From Bacillus sp. HNG (GTDB lineage: Bacteria > Bacillota > Bacilli > Bacillales > Bacillaceae_L), in NCBI RefSeq assembly GCF_003400205.1, contig NZ_QUQV01000006.1, positions 124,001 to 188,000 on the forward strand: a stretch of DNA of 64,000 nt, written 5' to 3'. Positions 25,358-33,690 of the stretch are shown one piece after another (the stretch's first letter is position 1; each line of letters begins with the position of its first letter). The notes under the pieces were generated by a model. The model was not told where the DNA came from and searched no databases. It saw only the letters and a list, made by a program, of their open reading frames with translations. A program made the translations under genes and the position numbers.

Positions 25358-26335
25358 ATGAATATTGATTTTTCCAAGATGCTCATGGAGCACTATGATC
25401 TATCTTTGAGAAGCTATGAAATCATACGTAACACAAAGCGTTCATTAGTGATAAAGTGCACGACCAATCAAGGACTTTTCCTTTTGAAACAAGTATTTAT
25501 AAGTTTTGAGAGGCTACAATTTCTTTTGCAAGCAACGGAGTATTTAAGGGGAGCAGGCGTCCTAATTCCGAAAACAATTAAAACGATACAACAAAACGAT
25601 TATGTTACTTGGGAAGGAAACATCTATTATCTTCAAGAATGGATACCGTCTATCTCAACACCAGTCGTTTCAGTAGAAGACTTGGTGGGGCTAACAAAAC
25701 AAATTGGAAGGGTTCACAAGTTGACGTTAAACTATCGTTCTCCAAACGCCCACCTTTTCTTTAAGGAAATCAATTGGGAACATAATATGAAGCGAGCTCT
25801 TTTACTTCTAGAAGGGTTGCGTTTGGTGAAACCTAACAGGGAGGAGATTGATTTCTTTTTAGATGCTGGGAACTGGGTTGTAAGTCAATTGGACAAATCA
25901 GCTTTCTTTCCGTTTTTGAAAAACATTCCTCTAGGAGAACAATTTTTGTGCCATAATGACCTTCACATGGGTAATCTATTAAAAAGTGAATCGGGGCTCT
26001 TTATCATTGATTGGGATTTAGCAAAATATGATATTCCTGCTAAGGATCTGAATGGATTAATCAAAATAATGGGGAAGGCAACAGGGAAGTGGGACAACGC
26101 GGTTTTCGAATCCATTCTAGAAGCATATACCCAAGAAAATCCAATAAGCGATCAACTGGTATCACTTATTATTTTGTATCTCACATTTCCACATAATGCC
26201 TTAACTCTTCTACTAAAAGATGTTACTCAAACCGAATCCCCACAGCAAATTAAATCATTACTCCAATTTGAAAAAGAAAAAACAGAATACTTGTTAAAGG
26301 GACATGGGGACAGGTACCGCGTCCCACCCATGTAA
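25358..26335 (+). CDS. CotS/YsxE-like aminoglycoside-phosphotransferase-fold protein
   Basis: This 325-residue APH-fold protein resembles the CotS, CotI/YtaA, YutH and YsxE spore coat proteins. Seen: FLLKQVF (ATP lysine), YLQEWIPS, the catalytic loop FLCHNDLHMGNLL and the Mg2+-binding IIDWDLAKYDIPAKDL. It may phosphorylate coat proteins or a sugar. The last 12 residues (KGHGDRYRVPPM) are encoded by a GGGACA-family repeat, so the original end was lost or replaced. CAGGAGGG precedes ATG 25358. Confidence 0.8.
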   Translation: MNIDFSKMLMEHYDLSLRSYEIIRNTKRSLVIKCTTNQGLFLLKQVFISFERLQFLLQATEYLRGAGVLIPKTIKTIQQNDYVTWEGNIYYLQEWIPSISTPVVSVEDLVGLTKQIGRVHKLTLNYRSPNAHLFFKEINWEHNMKRALLLLEGLRLVKPNREEIDFFLDAGNWVVSQLDKSAFFPFLKNIPLGEQFLCHNDLHMGNLLKSESGLFIIDWDLAKYDIPAKDLNGLIKIMGKATGKWDNAVFESILEAYTQENPISDQLVSLIILYLTFPHNALTLLLKDVTQTESPQQIKSLLQFEKEKTEYLLKGHGDRYRVPPM

Positions 26336-26358
26336 AATGGGACAGTGAACCTGTCCCT
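26299..26358. repeat. GGGACA-family repeat, copy 5 (translated)
   Basis: A complete copy (GGGACATGGGGACAGGTACC.. and GGGACAGTGAACCTGTCCCT). Bases 26299-26335 are read as the C-terminus of the CotS-like protein, and its right end touches the stop codon of the convergent SGNH gene. Confidence 0.88.
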
Positions 26359-27101
26359 TAAAATATGTCACTCATTAATTTTTCCGCAATTAATCGATAC
26401 TTTTCTGCTTTAAAATGAATTCCGTCATAAAGATTCCCGTGGATTGAAATGTCCCCACCATTTACATATTGGATCTTTTCTTCTTGGGCTAAGGATTTAA
26501 TCGCCGTTATGTAGTATACTTGTGTTTTCTTTCCGTTATTTTTGTTGTTCGTTATGGTTGTTGGGGAGATGACGACCACTTCAATTCCATTTTCTTTGAG
26601 CTTTTGCAGGATTTGTCGGTTGTTTTCTTTATAGTGATCAACAGGGACGGGGAGTGCATTTGGGCTATATTTCATATGACCTCTTGCATCGTTTATGCCG
26701 AACATAGAGATGACTAAGTCTGGATGATAGTTAAGAACTTCTTCTTCAAGATTTTCGAGAGCTTGAATAGAGGTCCAGCCAGGATGCCCTTTATTGATCA
26801 CGTTTATTTTATTATAGCCGTACTTTTTCCTGAGCTGCTTTTCTAGAACTTTTGGATATGGATGTTGAACCTGACTTACGTTGCCTCTTGTATCTCGATC
26901 ATAACCCCATGTAATGGAATCACCATAGGCCACAATAGTTACAGGTTGTTTATAATTAAGTTTTTCAATAATTGAGTACTCGTGTTCTGAAATGGATACT
27001 GGTCTAGCTGCTTTGCCTTTCTTTTGAATGGTTAGCAGCACAAATACACATAAGAGTGCAGATATAAAATAAAACAGATAAACTTTTGAGAGATTTTTCA
27101 T
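26358..27101 (-). CDS. Membrane-anchored SGNH/GDSL hydrolase
   Basis: This 247-residue protein has one N-terminal membrane helix (about 7-25) and an extracytoplasmic esterase domain. Block I is VAYGDSITWG, the block II Gly lies in NVINKGHPGWTS, block III is MFGINDARGH and block V is NLYDGIHFKAEKYR, giving the Ser-Gly-Asn-His set. It may deacylate cell-wall or lipid substrates. GAAGGAG lies before the ATG. Its stop codon abuts a GGGACA repeat. Confidence 0.85.
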   Translation of the reverse strand: MKNLSKVYLFYFISALLCVFVLLTIQKKGKAARPVSISEHEYSIIEKLNYKQPVTIVAYGDSITWGYDRDTRGNVSQVQHPYPKVLEKQLRKKYGYNKINVINKGHPGWTSIQALENLEEEVLNYHPDLVISMFGINDARGHMKYSPNALPVPVDHYKENNRQILQKLKENGIEVVVISPTTITNNKNNGKKTQVYYITAIKSLAQEEKIQYVNGGDISIHGNLYDGIHFKAEKYRLIAEKLMSDIF

Positions 27102-27292
27102 ATGAATCTCCTTCTCATTTAGGACAGGTTCCCTTTCTAGATGGCGGATAATAGCTCTCCATTATTACTATTTTAACAAATACAAGAGATTTGCCCCATA
27201 AGGGAATATGTATTTTAGAATAATTCTCTTTATATTATGTGGATTTTTTGATATAAAATTAGACAACATAGACAATTTAGGACGTGAACATC

Positions 27293-28006
27293 ATGGAAAA
27301 AAGAAATCAAGTATTACGTGCATTTCGTACGGCTTTTCCTTTTACGATCCCTATTTTTGCGGGATTTACTTTTTTAGGAATCGCTTATGGGATTTATATG
27401 AATTCATTAGGCTTTAGTGCTATCTATCCGATTTTAATGAGTCTGCTCATCTTTGCTGGGTCAATGGAGTTTGTCGCAGCAAGCTTACTGATTGGAGCCT
27501 TTAATCCGTTTAGTGCTCTTTTTCTAACTTTGATGGTGAATGCCAGACACTTGTTTTACGGTATTTCGATGCTTGATAAATATAGAGGCAAAGGAAAGAA
27601 AAGTAATTACCTAATTTTTGGTATGTGTGATGAATCTTTTGCGATTAACAGTTCGATAAAAGTGCCGGAGAATGTAGATAAAGGCTGGGTGATGTTCTTT
27701 GTCACACTTCTCAACCATTGTTATTGGGTATTGGGAGCTACCATTGGCGGTGTTTTTGGCTCTTTCGTTACCTTCAATACGGAAGGTCTTGAATTTGTCA
27801 TGACGGCTCTCTTTGTTGTCATTTTTATAGAGCAGTGGATGAAGGAAGAAAAGCATCTAAGCTCACTAATTGGGCTAGGGGCATCGATTGTTTGTCTTCT
27901 TATTTTTGGGGGGAGCAACTTCATTATTCCTGCGATGATTGCGATATTAGGACTGCTTACCCTAACTAGAAAGTCATTGGAGGAAGTGGGGGGTAAAGCG
28001 GCATGA
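27293..28006 (+). CDS. azlC: AzlC-family branched-chain amino-acid exporter subunit
   Basis: About 237 residues with some seven helices. AzlC signatures are present: [33 protein letters not shown] and [15 protein letters not shown]. With AzlD it forms an exporter for branched-chain amino acids (and azaleucine in B. subtilis). ATG 27293 is preferred, with AGG 11 nt upstream; GTG 27284 is the alternative. It overlaps azlD by four bases (ATGA), a translational coupling. Confidence 0.88.
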   Translation: MEKRNQVLRAFRTAFPFTIPIFAGFTFLGIAYGIYMNSLGFSAIYPILMSLLIFAGSMEFVAASLLIGAFNPFSALFLTLMVNARHLFYGISMLDKYRGKGKKSNYLIFGMCDESFAINSSIKVPENVDKGWVMFFVTLLNHCYWVLGATIGGVFGSFVTFNTEGLEFVMTALFVVIFIEQWMKEEKHLSSLIGLGASIVCLLIFGGSNFIIPAMIAILGLLTLTRKSLEEVGGKAA

Positions 28007-28335
28007 CAATGAGTGTAACACAACAGATTATCATTATTGCGATGGTTGTATTAGGCACGGTGGTTACAAGGTTTCTTCCGTTCATCGTCTTTCCATCTGG
28101 CAAACCTACACCGATGTATGTACAATATCTCGGGAAAGTGTTGCCATCAGCGGTTATTGGACTTTTAGTCATCTATTGCTTCAAAGATATTAATCTATTA
28201 GCAGGAAGTCATGGTATGCCTGAATTCATTTCAGTGGCAGTCGTTGCCGTGCTCCACTTTTGGAAAAGAAATATGCTCCTCTCTATTGCAGGAGGAACAA
28301 TCGTATATATGATTTTGGTTCAAATGATCTTTTAG
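28003..28335 (+). CDS. azlD: AzlD-family exporter subunit
   Basis: 110 residues with four helices. [19 protein letters not shown] and [19 protein letters not shown] are typical of AzlD, the small partner of AzlC. The start overlaps the azlC stop (ATGA). The stop codon TAG shares its last base with the following GGGACA repeat. Confidence 0.88.
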   Translation: MTMSVTQQIIIIAMVVLGTVVTRFLPFIVFPSGKPTPMYVQYLGKVLPSAVIGLLVIYCFKDINLLAGSHGMPEFISVAVVAVLHFWKRNMLLSIAGGTIVYMILVQMIF

Positions 28336-28421
28336 GGACGCGGACAGGTACCGCGTCCCATTTTTTTGTTAATAAAACCTGGGACAATAAACCTGTCCCT
28401 CTGTCCCATTCCTCTGTCCCA
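28335..28421. repeat. GGGACA-family repeat, copy 6 (complete, extended)
   Basis: Left module GGGACGCGGACAGGTACCGCGTCCC with a T7 run, right module GGGACAATAAACCTGTCCC, then two extra CTGTCCCATT units. It ends the azlCD operon. Confidence 0.85.
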
Positions 28422-28538
28422 TTGACTAATGAAACAATATAAATTATTATTAGTGAATGATTATTTACTTAAAAGCATAAAAGCTTTAAAGTAGTAAAGT
28501 GAGTATAGGATGATTTTATTTGACTGGTGGGGAAAATG

Positions 28539-29957
28539 GTGAAGACAAAACTAACAATTTGGAAATCTATCATTCCATTATTGGGATTAATTATAGCTGC
28601 GGCATGTTCTATCTTTATATGGAAAGCAGGAATGAACTTTCCGTTAATGGTTGGTGTGATTTTAGCTTCCATCGTTGCAATTAGCTGTGGATGGAGTTGG
28701 AATGATATTCAACAAATGATGGTCAATGGAGTAACAAGGGCTTTACCAGCTGTGTTTATTTTATTGGTCATTGGGACGATAATCGGAACTTGGATCGCGA
28801 GTGGTGTTATTCCAACCATGATTTATTATGGTATTTCAATTCTTGATCCATCCTGGTTTGTTCCAATTGTTGCACTTGTAACGGGAATTGTTTCAATTAC
28901 ACTAGGAACATCTTTCACATCGATCGCAACTGTAGGTCTGGCATTCATGGTCATTGGTGAGGGGTTAGGATTTTCACCAGCTCTTGTTGCGGGGGCAGTT
29001 ATATCAGGTGCTTATTTAGGAGATAAGCTTTCTCCATTATCAGATACGACCAATATCGCTGCTGCACTAGTCGATACGGATTTATTTAGTCACATAAAGC
29101 ACATGCTTTGGGACACGATCCCTGCATTTTTGCTATCACTTCTATTGTTTTGGGTGTTTGGTAGTTTTGAAGAGTCAAGCGCGAGTTTTAGTTCTGGAAC
29201 CATCGAAACCATTATGTCTGGTTTAGATAATGCTTTTGTTATTCATCCATTATTGTTATTGCTACCGGTTTTTACGATCTTTTTAATGCTAAAGCGAGCT
29301 CCAGCGTTACCCGCATTAATGGGTGTAGGGTTACTAGGAGCAGTTATAGCTGTTGTGGTTCAAGGAACCTCGGTCAGTTCAATTGTACAATTTATGACGA
29401 GTGGTTTTAGTATCGAAACTGGAGTAGGTGAAATTGATTCATTGTTAAATCGTGGTGGACTTGCTTCGATGCTTGGAACTGTGGGAATGCTAATGATTGC
29501 TACTGCCCTCGGTGGGATTTTAGAAGAAACTGGAGCATTCGATGTCTTAACAGGCAAAATGTTGAACAAAGTGAGAACGACTGGATCGCTTATCGGTTCT
29601 ACTCTTTTAACGACATTTGTTGTTGCATTAGCAAGTGGTGCTCAGTTTTTGGCGATCATTTTACCAGCAAGAACCTTTGTTCAAAAATATAAAGATATGA
29701 ATATTGATACGAAAAATCTTTCAAGAACAGTTGAGTCGATGGGAACTGTCGGAATTAATCTAATCCCATGGAGCGTTCCTGCCGTGTTTGCAACGAGCAT
29801 TTTAGGGGTTAGTGCATGGGAGTTTATCCCATATGCGTTCTTTATTTATCTTGTTCCGCTCGTAAATCTGTTGTTTGGTTTTACAGGCTGGACAATTGCT
29901 AAAAAGGATTACAGCCAAGAATTACAACAGGCACATGTAGAAGGGGAAGTTGTATAG
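28539..29957 (+). CDS. nhaC: NhaC-family Na+/H+ antiporter
   Basis: About 472 residues and about 11 helices. The NhaC signature GAYLGDKLSPLSDTTNIAAA carries the Asp/Ser/Thr ion-site residues; LGTSFTSIATVGLAFMVIG and ALASGAQFLAIILPAR are also typical. The family exchanges Na+ for H+, or malate/lactate as in MleN, so the substrate is open. GGTGGGG lies 6 nt before GTG 28539, the start used; ATG 28536 is possible. The last base of its TAG stop is the first base of the next gene's GTG. Confidence 0.82.
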   Translation: MKTKLTIWKSIIPLLGLIIAAACSIFIWKAGMNFPLMVGVILASIVAISCGWSWNDIQQMMVNGVTRALPAVFILLVIGTIIGTWIASGVIPTMIYYGISILDPSWFVPIVALVTGIVSITLGTSFTSIATVGLAFMVIGEGLGFSPALVAGAVISGAYLGDKLSPLSDTTNIAAALVDTDLFSHIKHMLWDTIPAFLLSLLLFWVFGSFEESSASFSSGTIETIMSGLDNAFVIHPLLLLLPVFTIFLMLKRAPALPALMGVGLLGAVIAVVVQGTSVSSIVQFMTSGFSIETGVGEIDSLLNRGGLASMLGTVGMLMIATALGGILEETGAFDVLTGKMLNKVRTTGSLIGSTLLTTFVVALASGAQFLAIILPARTFVQKYKDMNIDTKNLSRTVESMGTVGINLIPWSVPAVFATSILGVSAWEFIPYAFFIYLVPLVNLLFGFTGWTIAKKDYSQELQQAHVEGEVV

Positions 29958-30823
29958 TGAGTGAAGTTATCTTAAGTGTGGTTGGTACCGCTCAAGATGG
30001 AGGATTGCCACAAGCGAATTGTTTCTGTGAAAACTGTAAAAGGGCGCTAGCAGATCCGAGGTTTAAAAGAATGGCCGCCTCATTAGCGATTGTTCTACCA
30101 GAAGAGAATAAATGGCATTTAATTGAGGCTACCCCTGATTTGCGGGAACAAATGGCACGATTACAAATGAGGTATGGGATGGAATCAAAGCTGATGAGTA
30201 GTATTTTTCTATCACATGCTCATATCGGTCATTATCCAGGTTTGATGTTTTTAGGAAAAGAATCAATTAATTCGCATCAATTGCCCGTTATGGCAGGAAC
30301 AAAAATGATAAAGGTATTGGAAAATAATGCGCCATGGAGTCAGTTAACGGTGCTTGAAAACATCAACGTTCAAGAAATCTTTGATCGACAGCCTGTGAGC
30401 ATTTCTTCGGAAGTAACGGTTACCCCGATTATCGTTCCGCATCGAAACGAGTTTTCCGAGACTTTTGCATTCTGGATCAAAGGTCCGAATAAAAAGGTTT
30501 TATTTATTCCAGACATTGACCGTTGGGATGAATGGGATATCGATATTCGTGAAGCAGCGAAAGAGGCGGACATTTGTTTTCTTGATGGCACATTTCATTC
30601 TCCACAAGACCTAGAAAAGATTGGTCGCGATTATCGTCAAATCCCCCATCCAGTCATGACAGAGACAATGGAATTGCTTCAAGACTTAGTTGGGGAAACA
30701 AAGATTTATTTTACACATCTTAACCATTCAAACCCGGTATTGCAAAAAGATGGAGTATTAAGGAAAGAAATTGAGGCAAAAGGCTTTTATATTGCTGATG
30801 AAGAGATGGAATTTAGAATATGA
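29957..30823 (+). CDS. PqqB-like metallo-beta-lactamase-fold protein
   Basis: 288 residues resembling PqqB. The N-terminus GTAQDGGLPQANCFCENCKRA has the Cys-rich motif of PqqB. The metal loop reads LSHAHIGHYPGL, so the usual HxHxDH has Gly for Asp. Further ligands are likely in VPHRNE, FIPDID, FLDGTFH and FTHLNHSNP. No other pqq gene is present. GTG 29957 overlaps the nhaC stop by one base, so the two are translated together. The reaction is unknown. Confidence 0.7.
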   Translation: MSEVILSVVGTAQDGGLPQANCFCENCKRALADPRFKRMAASLAIVLPEENKWHLIEATPDLREQMARLQMRYGMESKLMSSIFLSHAHIGHYPGLMFLGKESINSHQLPVMAGTKMIKVLENNAPWSQLTVLENINVQEIFDRQPVSISSEVTVTPIIVPHRNEFSETFAFWIKGPNKKVLFIPDIDRWDEWDIDIREAAKEADICFLDGTFHSPQDLEKIGRDYRQIPHPVMTETMELLQDLVGETKIYFTHLNHSNPVLQKDGVLRKEIEAKGFYIADEEMEFRI

Positions 30824-30824
30824 T

Positions 30825-30873
30825 AAAAAAGATGTTCAAGGAGAAGGATCTCTTTCATGAACATCTTTTTTTC
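30825..30873 (+). terminator. Terminator of the nhaC operon
   Basis: AAAAAAGATGTTCA pairs with TGAACATCTTTTTTT around an inner AAGGAGA..TCTCTTT pairing. Confidence 0.9.
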
Positions 30874-30883
30874 GTTTAAAATG

Positions 30884-30914
30884 GTGGGACACGGTACCTG
30901 TCCCTGTGTCCCAC
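30884..30914. repeat. GGGACA-family half copy (copy 7)
   Basis: GTGGGACACGG..CTGTGTCCCAC: the left-module hairpin in inverted orientation, eight bases before the stop of the MutS2-like gene. Confidence 0.75.
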
Positions 30915-30921
30915 TAATGCC

Positions 30922-32856
30922 TTACTCCTCCAGCCATTGACCTTCAACGTATTTCCGATTCATGTCTTTTTTTAGTTTACGGTATCCTTTGCTTTTGAAG
31001 ATGATGTCAAAGTCATAATCAGGTGGATAGAGCTCCTCAGCAGCAATTTTCAGCTCCATTCTTTTATAATTAATGGTTCTTTTTTCTCCTTTGATTTGGA
31101 CAATGTAATCCCCATGATCGTTTGGTCCTTTGTACACAATGCCTGTTTCACCTGTTGCAGGGAGGAGGACGTTATCTCCTTGATTATAGAGAGTTACTTT
31201 AGCTACAGGTTGCTCTTGTTTCTTCGTTCCTACATTCCTTCGCGCATATCTATTTACAATGACCTGCTTTTGATAGGAAGGAGATAGTAATGTTTCTTGT
31301 GACATGTTTTGGTGAAAATCCTTTTGCTCTTGGTATGCTTTTTGATGTGCGCGTTCGAGCAGTGAAGGATGCATCCCTAGTTTTGCTGCTATATCGAATG
31401 CTTGACTTTGTCCGCTCTTTCCGAGTAATAGTCGATACGTTGGTTGTAATGTATCGATATCAAACTCCATCGAACCATTTAAAAAACCTTCCGTTTCATC
31501 AGCAAACTTCTTCATTTCACTATAATGGGTAGTTGCAAATAAGGTAGCGCCTTTTTCATATAGCTGCTCTAAAATAACAATGGCAAGAGACATACCTTCC
31601 CTCGGGTCAGTACCAGATCCAAGTTCATCAATTAAAACGAGTGAGGCATCGTTTGTATTTTGTAAAATGTCTATAATATTAACCATGCGGGAGCTAAACG
31701 TGCTTAAGTTTTGCTCAATGCTTTGACCATCTCCAATATCGACAAAGATATGTTGGAAGATGGCAATTTCACTCCCCTTTTTAGCTGGAATAGGGAGACC
31801 GGATTGCGCCATCAATGTTAAGAGCCCAACCGTTTTTAATGTAACTGTTTTTCCACCAGTGTTTGGACCAGTAATCACGAGAGCTCGTTCCTTTTCTCCA
31901 ATCGGAATCGTGAGCGGAATCGCCTTGTTTCCAAGCATAGGATGACGCGCTTCAACTAAATCAATCCGGAACTCTTCGTTGATTGTGGGGATTTCTGCTT
32001 GAATCATTTGACTGTATTTCGCCTTTGCGAAAAGAACATCATAATGATGCATCGTCTCAATGGCAATCTGGATAATTTGTTCATATGAAAGAAACAACTG
32101 AGTCAGTTCATATAAAATCCGCTCTACCTCTGTTTCTTCCGCAATTTTTATAAGTTCGATATCCTCCTGAAGGGAGCTTAATTCAACAGGCTCGATAAAG
32201 AGGGTGGAGCCAGAAGCTGAGGTATCTAATACCGAGCCTTGAATTTTCTTCCGATATTCTTTTTTCACGGCAAGTACATAGCGACCAGACCGTTCAAAGA
32301 CGTTTGTTTCTTGCAAGTACGGAGAAATTCTTCCGCTTTTCACTAATGACTGTGCTTTCTCCTTTAGTTTTTCCTGTAGAGTTGCAAGGTGTCTCCGTAA
32401 ATAGTTAAGGTCACTTGATGCATAATCATCTACTTGGCCATTTCGTAAACAACGGCTAATTTCCGATTCTAATTCTGATACATCGCCAATCGATGAAGCG
32501 TACATGCTTACCATCGGACCAGCATATTCCTTATCTATCATAAATTGTTTTAGCTTTTGACAGTGGTCTAGGAATGAGACAATTTGCGTGAATTGGTCTA
32601 CTTTTAGAGCCATGCCTTTTTTCGCTTGTGTGATGAAATGACCGATTTGATCCAGTGAATGAATAGGTATACTTCCACTGATTGCTAAGATGTTCATCGC
32701 TTCTAAAATTTCATGTAAAGAATTCTCGATTTTCTTTTTGTCTTCTGTTGGTCTTAACGAGAGAAGTGTTTCTTTTCCTCTGATTGTTCGAGTGAATTGT
32801 GAGATATCATTTAAAACTTGGAAATACCCTAGTGCTTCCATTGTTTGAGTATTCAA
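30922..32856 (-). CDS. MutS2-family ATPase lacking the Smr domain
   Basis: 644 residues. The N-terminal core and clamp/coiled-coil region (about 1-290) is followed by a MutS ATPase with Walker A GPNTGGKTVTLKTVG, Walker B LVLIDELGSGTDP and the HYSEMKKFA switch. A KOW-like segment (NQGDNVLLPATGETGIVYKG, about 550-600) is present. Full MutS2 is about 785 residues and ends in an Smr nuclease domain, absent here; the tail is a basic stretch (FKSKGYRKLKKDMNRKY). B. subtilis MutS2 has been reported to act on collided ribosomes, which bears on the leader upstream. Start TTG 32856 follows AAGGAGG. Confidence 0.85.
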   Translation of the reverse strand: MNTQTMEALGYFQVLNDISQFTRTIRGKETLLSLRPTEDKKKIENSLHEILEAMNILAISGSIPIHSLDQIGHFITQAKKGMALKVDQFTQIVSFLDHCQKLKQFMIDKEYAGPMVSMYASSIGDVSELESEISRCLRNGQVDDYASSDLNYLRRHLATLQEKLKEKAQSLVKSGRISPYLQETNVFERSGRYVLAVKKEYRKKIQGSVLDTSASGSTLFIEPVELSSLQEDIELIKIAEETEVERILYELTQLFLSYEQIIQIAIETMHHYDVLFAKAKYSQMIQAEIPTINEEFRIDLVEARHPMLGNKAIPLTIPIGEKERALVITGPNTGGKTVTLKTVGLLTLMAQSGLPIPAKKGSEIAIFQHIFVDIGDGQSIEQNLSTFSSRMVNIIDILQNTNDASLVLIDELGSGTDPREGMSLAIVILEQLYEKGATLFATTHYSEMKKFADETEGFLNGSMEFDIDTLQPTYRLLLGKSGQSQAFDIAAKLGMHPSLLERAHQKAYQEQKDFHQNMSQETLLSPSYQKQVIVNRYARRNVGTKKQEQPVAKVTLYNQGDNVLLPATGETGIVYKGPNDHGDYIVQIKGEKRTINYKRMELKIAAEELYPPDYDFDIIFKSKGYRKLKKDMNRKYVEGQWLEE

Positions 32857-32918
32857 TGGTAAATCCTCCTTTTTTATGTGTGAAAAATTTCATGAGGACT
32901 TGATCACGAGGCCATATA

Positions 32919-32953
32919 CAAAAAGCCGTCATGAACAAAGCGCTCATGACGGC
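32919..32953 (-). terminator. Terminator in the leader of the MutS2-like gene
   Basis: On the minus strand GCCGTCATGA, a 9-nt loop, TCATGACGGC, then TTTTTG. It lies upstream of the coding start (about 65 nt away) on the gene's own strand, so it is an attenuator. Confidence 0.85.
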
Positions 32954-33055
32954 AGAAGATAGACCTTGTGCTTGAAATGTTTGACTGGTTTTTGACACAA
33001 AAAAACCATGACAAACATGCCATAGCAGGATCTATTTTTCATAGCTATGATGCGT

Positions 33056-33151
33056 GTTCTTAACTTTCTAAAAGAAGCCATAGTGAAATAAACATAGCGT
33101 TTGCTACGTTATTGCTTCTTCCACCTATCCAATTATGGATTAGTTAAGAAC
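33056..33151 (-). ncRNA. Structured leader RNA with a three-way junction
   Basis: Minus-strand RNA. P1 joins GTTCTTAAC (33151-33143) with GTTAAGAAC (33064-33056), nine perfect pairs. P2 is ATCCA/TGGAT (33140-33127). P3 is AAGAAGC/GCTTCTT (33120-33072) with an inner hairpin of AAC-n-TAGC against GCTA-n-GTT. The 5' arm of P1 is also three codons of the leader peptide. I recognise no known riboswitch class. Confidence 0.55.
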
Positions 33152-33163
33152 CACCGATAACAT
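33140..33163 (-). CDS. Candidate leader peptide MLSVVLN
   Basis: A seven-codon frame (ATG TTA TCG GTG GTT CTT AAC TAA) with the site AAAGGAG 9 nt upstream. Codons 5-7 are exactly the 5' arm of stem P1. A ribosome here would melt P1, the usual logic of ribosome-mediated attenuation. Confidence 0.55.
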   Translation of the reverse strand: MLSVVLN

Positions 33164-33208
33164 AAACTCATACTCCTTTAGGTAAGGAATTTTTTTACTT
33201 ACTCTTTC

Positions 33209-33238
33209 TTTATATCTTATGTACATTCAAGAAGTCAA
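33209..33238 (-). promoter_or_regulatory. Promoter of the MutS2-like leader
   Basis: Minus strand: TTGACT (33238-33233), 18-nt spacer, TATAAA (33214-33209). Transcription from about 33202 would give a leader of about 345 nt. Confidence 0.6.
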
Positions 33239-33262
33239 GTGCAAGTTACGTTGTATTTTAAT

Positions 33263-33541
33263 AAGGCTCAATTCTAGGGGATTGTTGCTTTTAAAACAAT
33301 GGGTGATTTCCGCTTCTGGTACTCGCTTTCCGCGGGCGATCCGCAAGCCTCCTCGTTTCACTTCGGGGTCTCGCTTTTCTCTCAGGACGTTGAATTTGCT
33401 TCCTTGAAACTACACCGCACGAAGAAATGCCTGCATTTTATAGAATCTCGTACCATCCGCTAAATTACTGGAAGATCAATAATTACTATTTCCCTTCGCG
33501 CAATCTTATCCAAAAACAACAAAGTTTGTGAAAACAGCCTT
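33263..33541. repeat. AAGGCT-AGCCTT dispersed element, copy 1
   Basis: 279 bp. Left end AAGGCTCAATTCTAGGGG, then ATTGTTGCTTTT; right end AACAACAAAGTTTGTG, then AAAACAGCCTT. The GC-rich core (GGTGATTTCCGCTTC.., CGCTTTCCGCGGGCG, AGCCTCCTCG) runs in the opposite direction from that in copy 2. It contains no gene. It fills most of the gap 33239-33690. Confidence 0.8.
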
Positions 33542-33690
33542 AAATAAAGAAGCATGTTCTTATGATAAACGTGATATACATGCTAATGTTATGAAGTATA
33601 GGTTTAACTAGTAGTTGTGGTATGTTCATTTACTAAAGTCTATTGGTGAGAGTTGTTAAAAGTAATCCTATGACAAGGAGATTTATTTCA

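Noticed and set aside
32807-32998. Minus-strand frame through the attenuator terminator
   Set aside because: It spans the terminator stem and overlaps the MutS2-like start out of frame; it has no ribosome site.
33056-33240. T-box or purine, lysine, M-box or TPP riboswitch
   Set aside because: The conserved cores of these classes are absent; only a GGUGG stretch recalls a T-box and it is at the wrong place.
33219-33407. 62-residue frame across element copy 1
   Set aside because: It reads through the dispersed element and starts in the attenuator promoter; no support.
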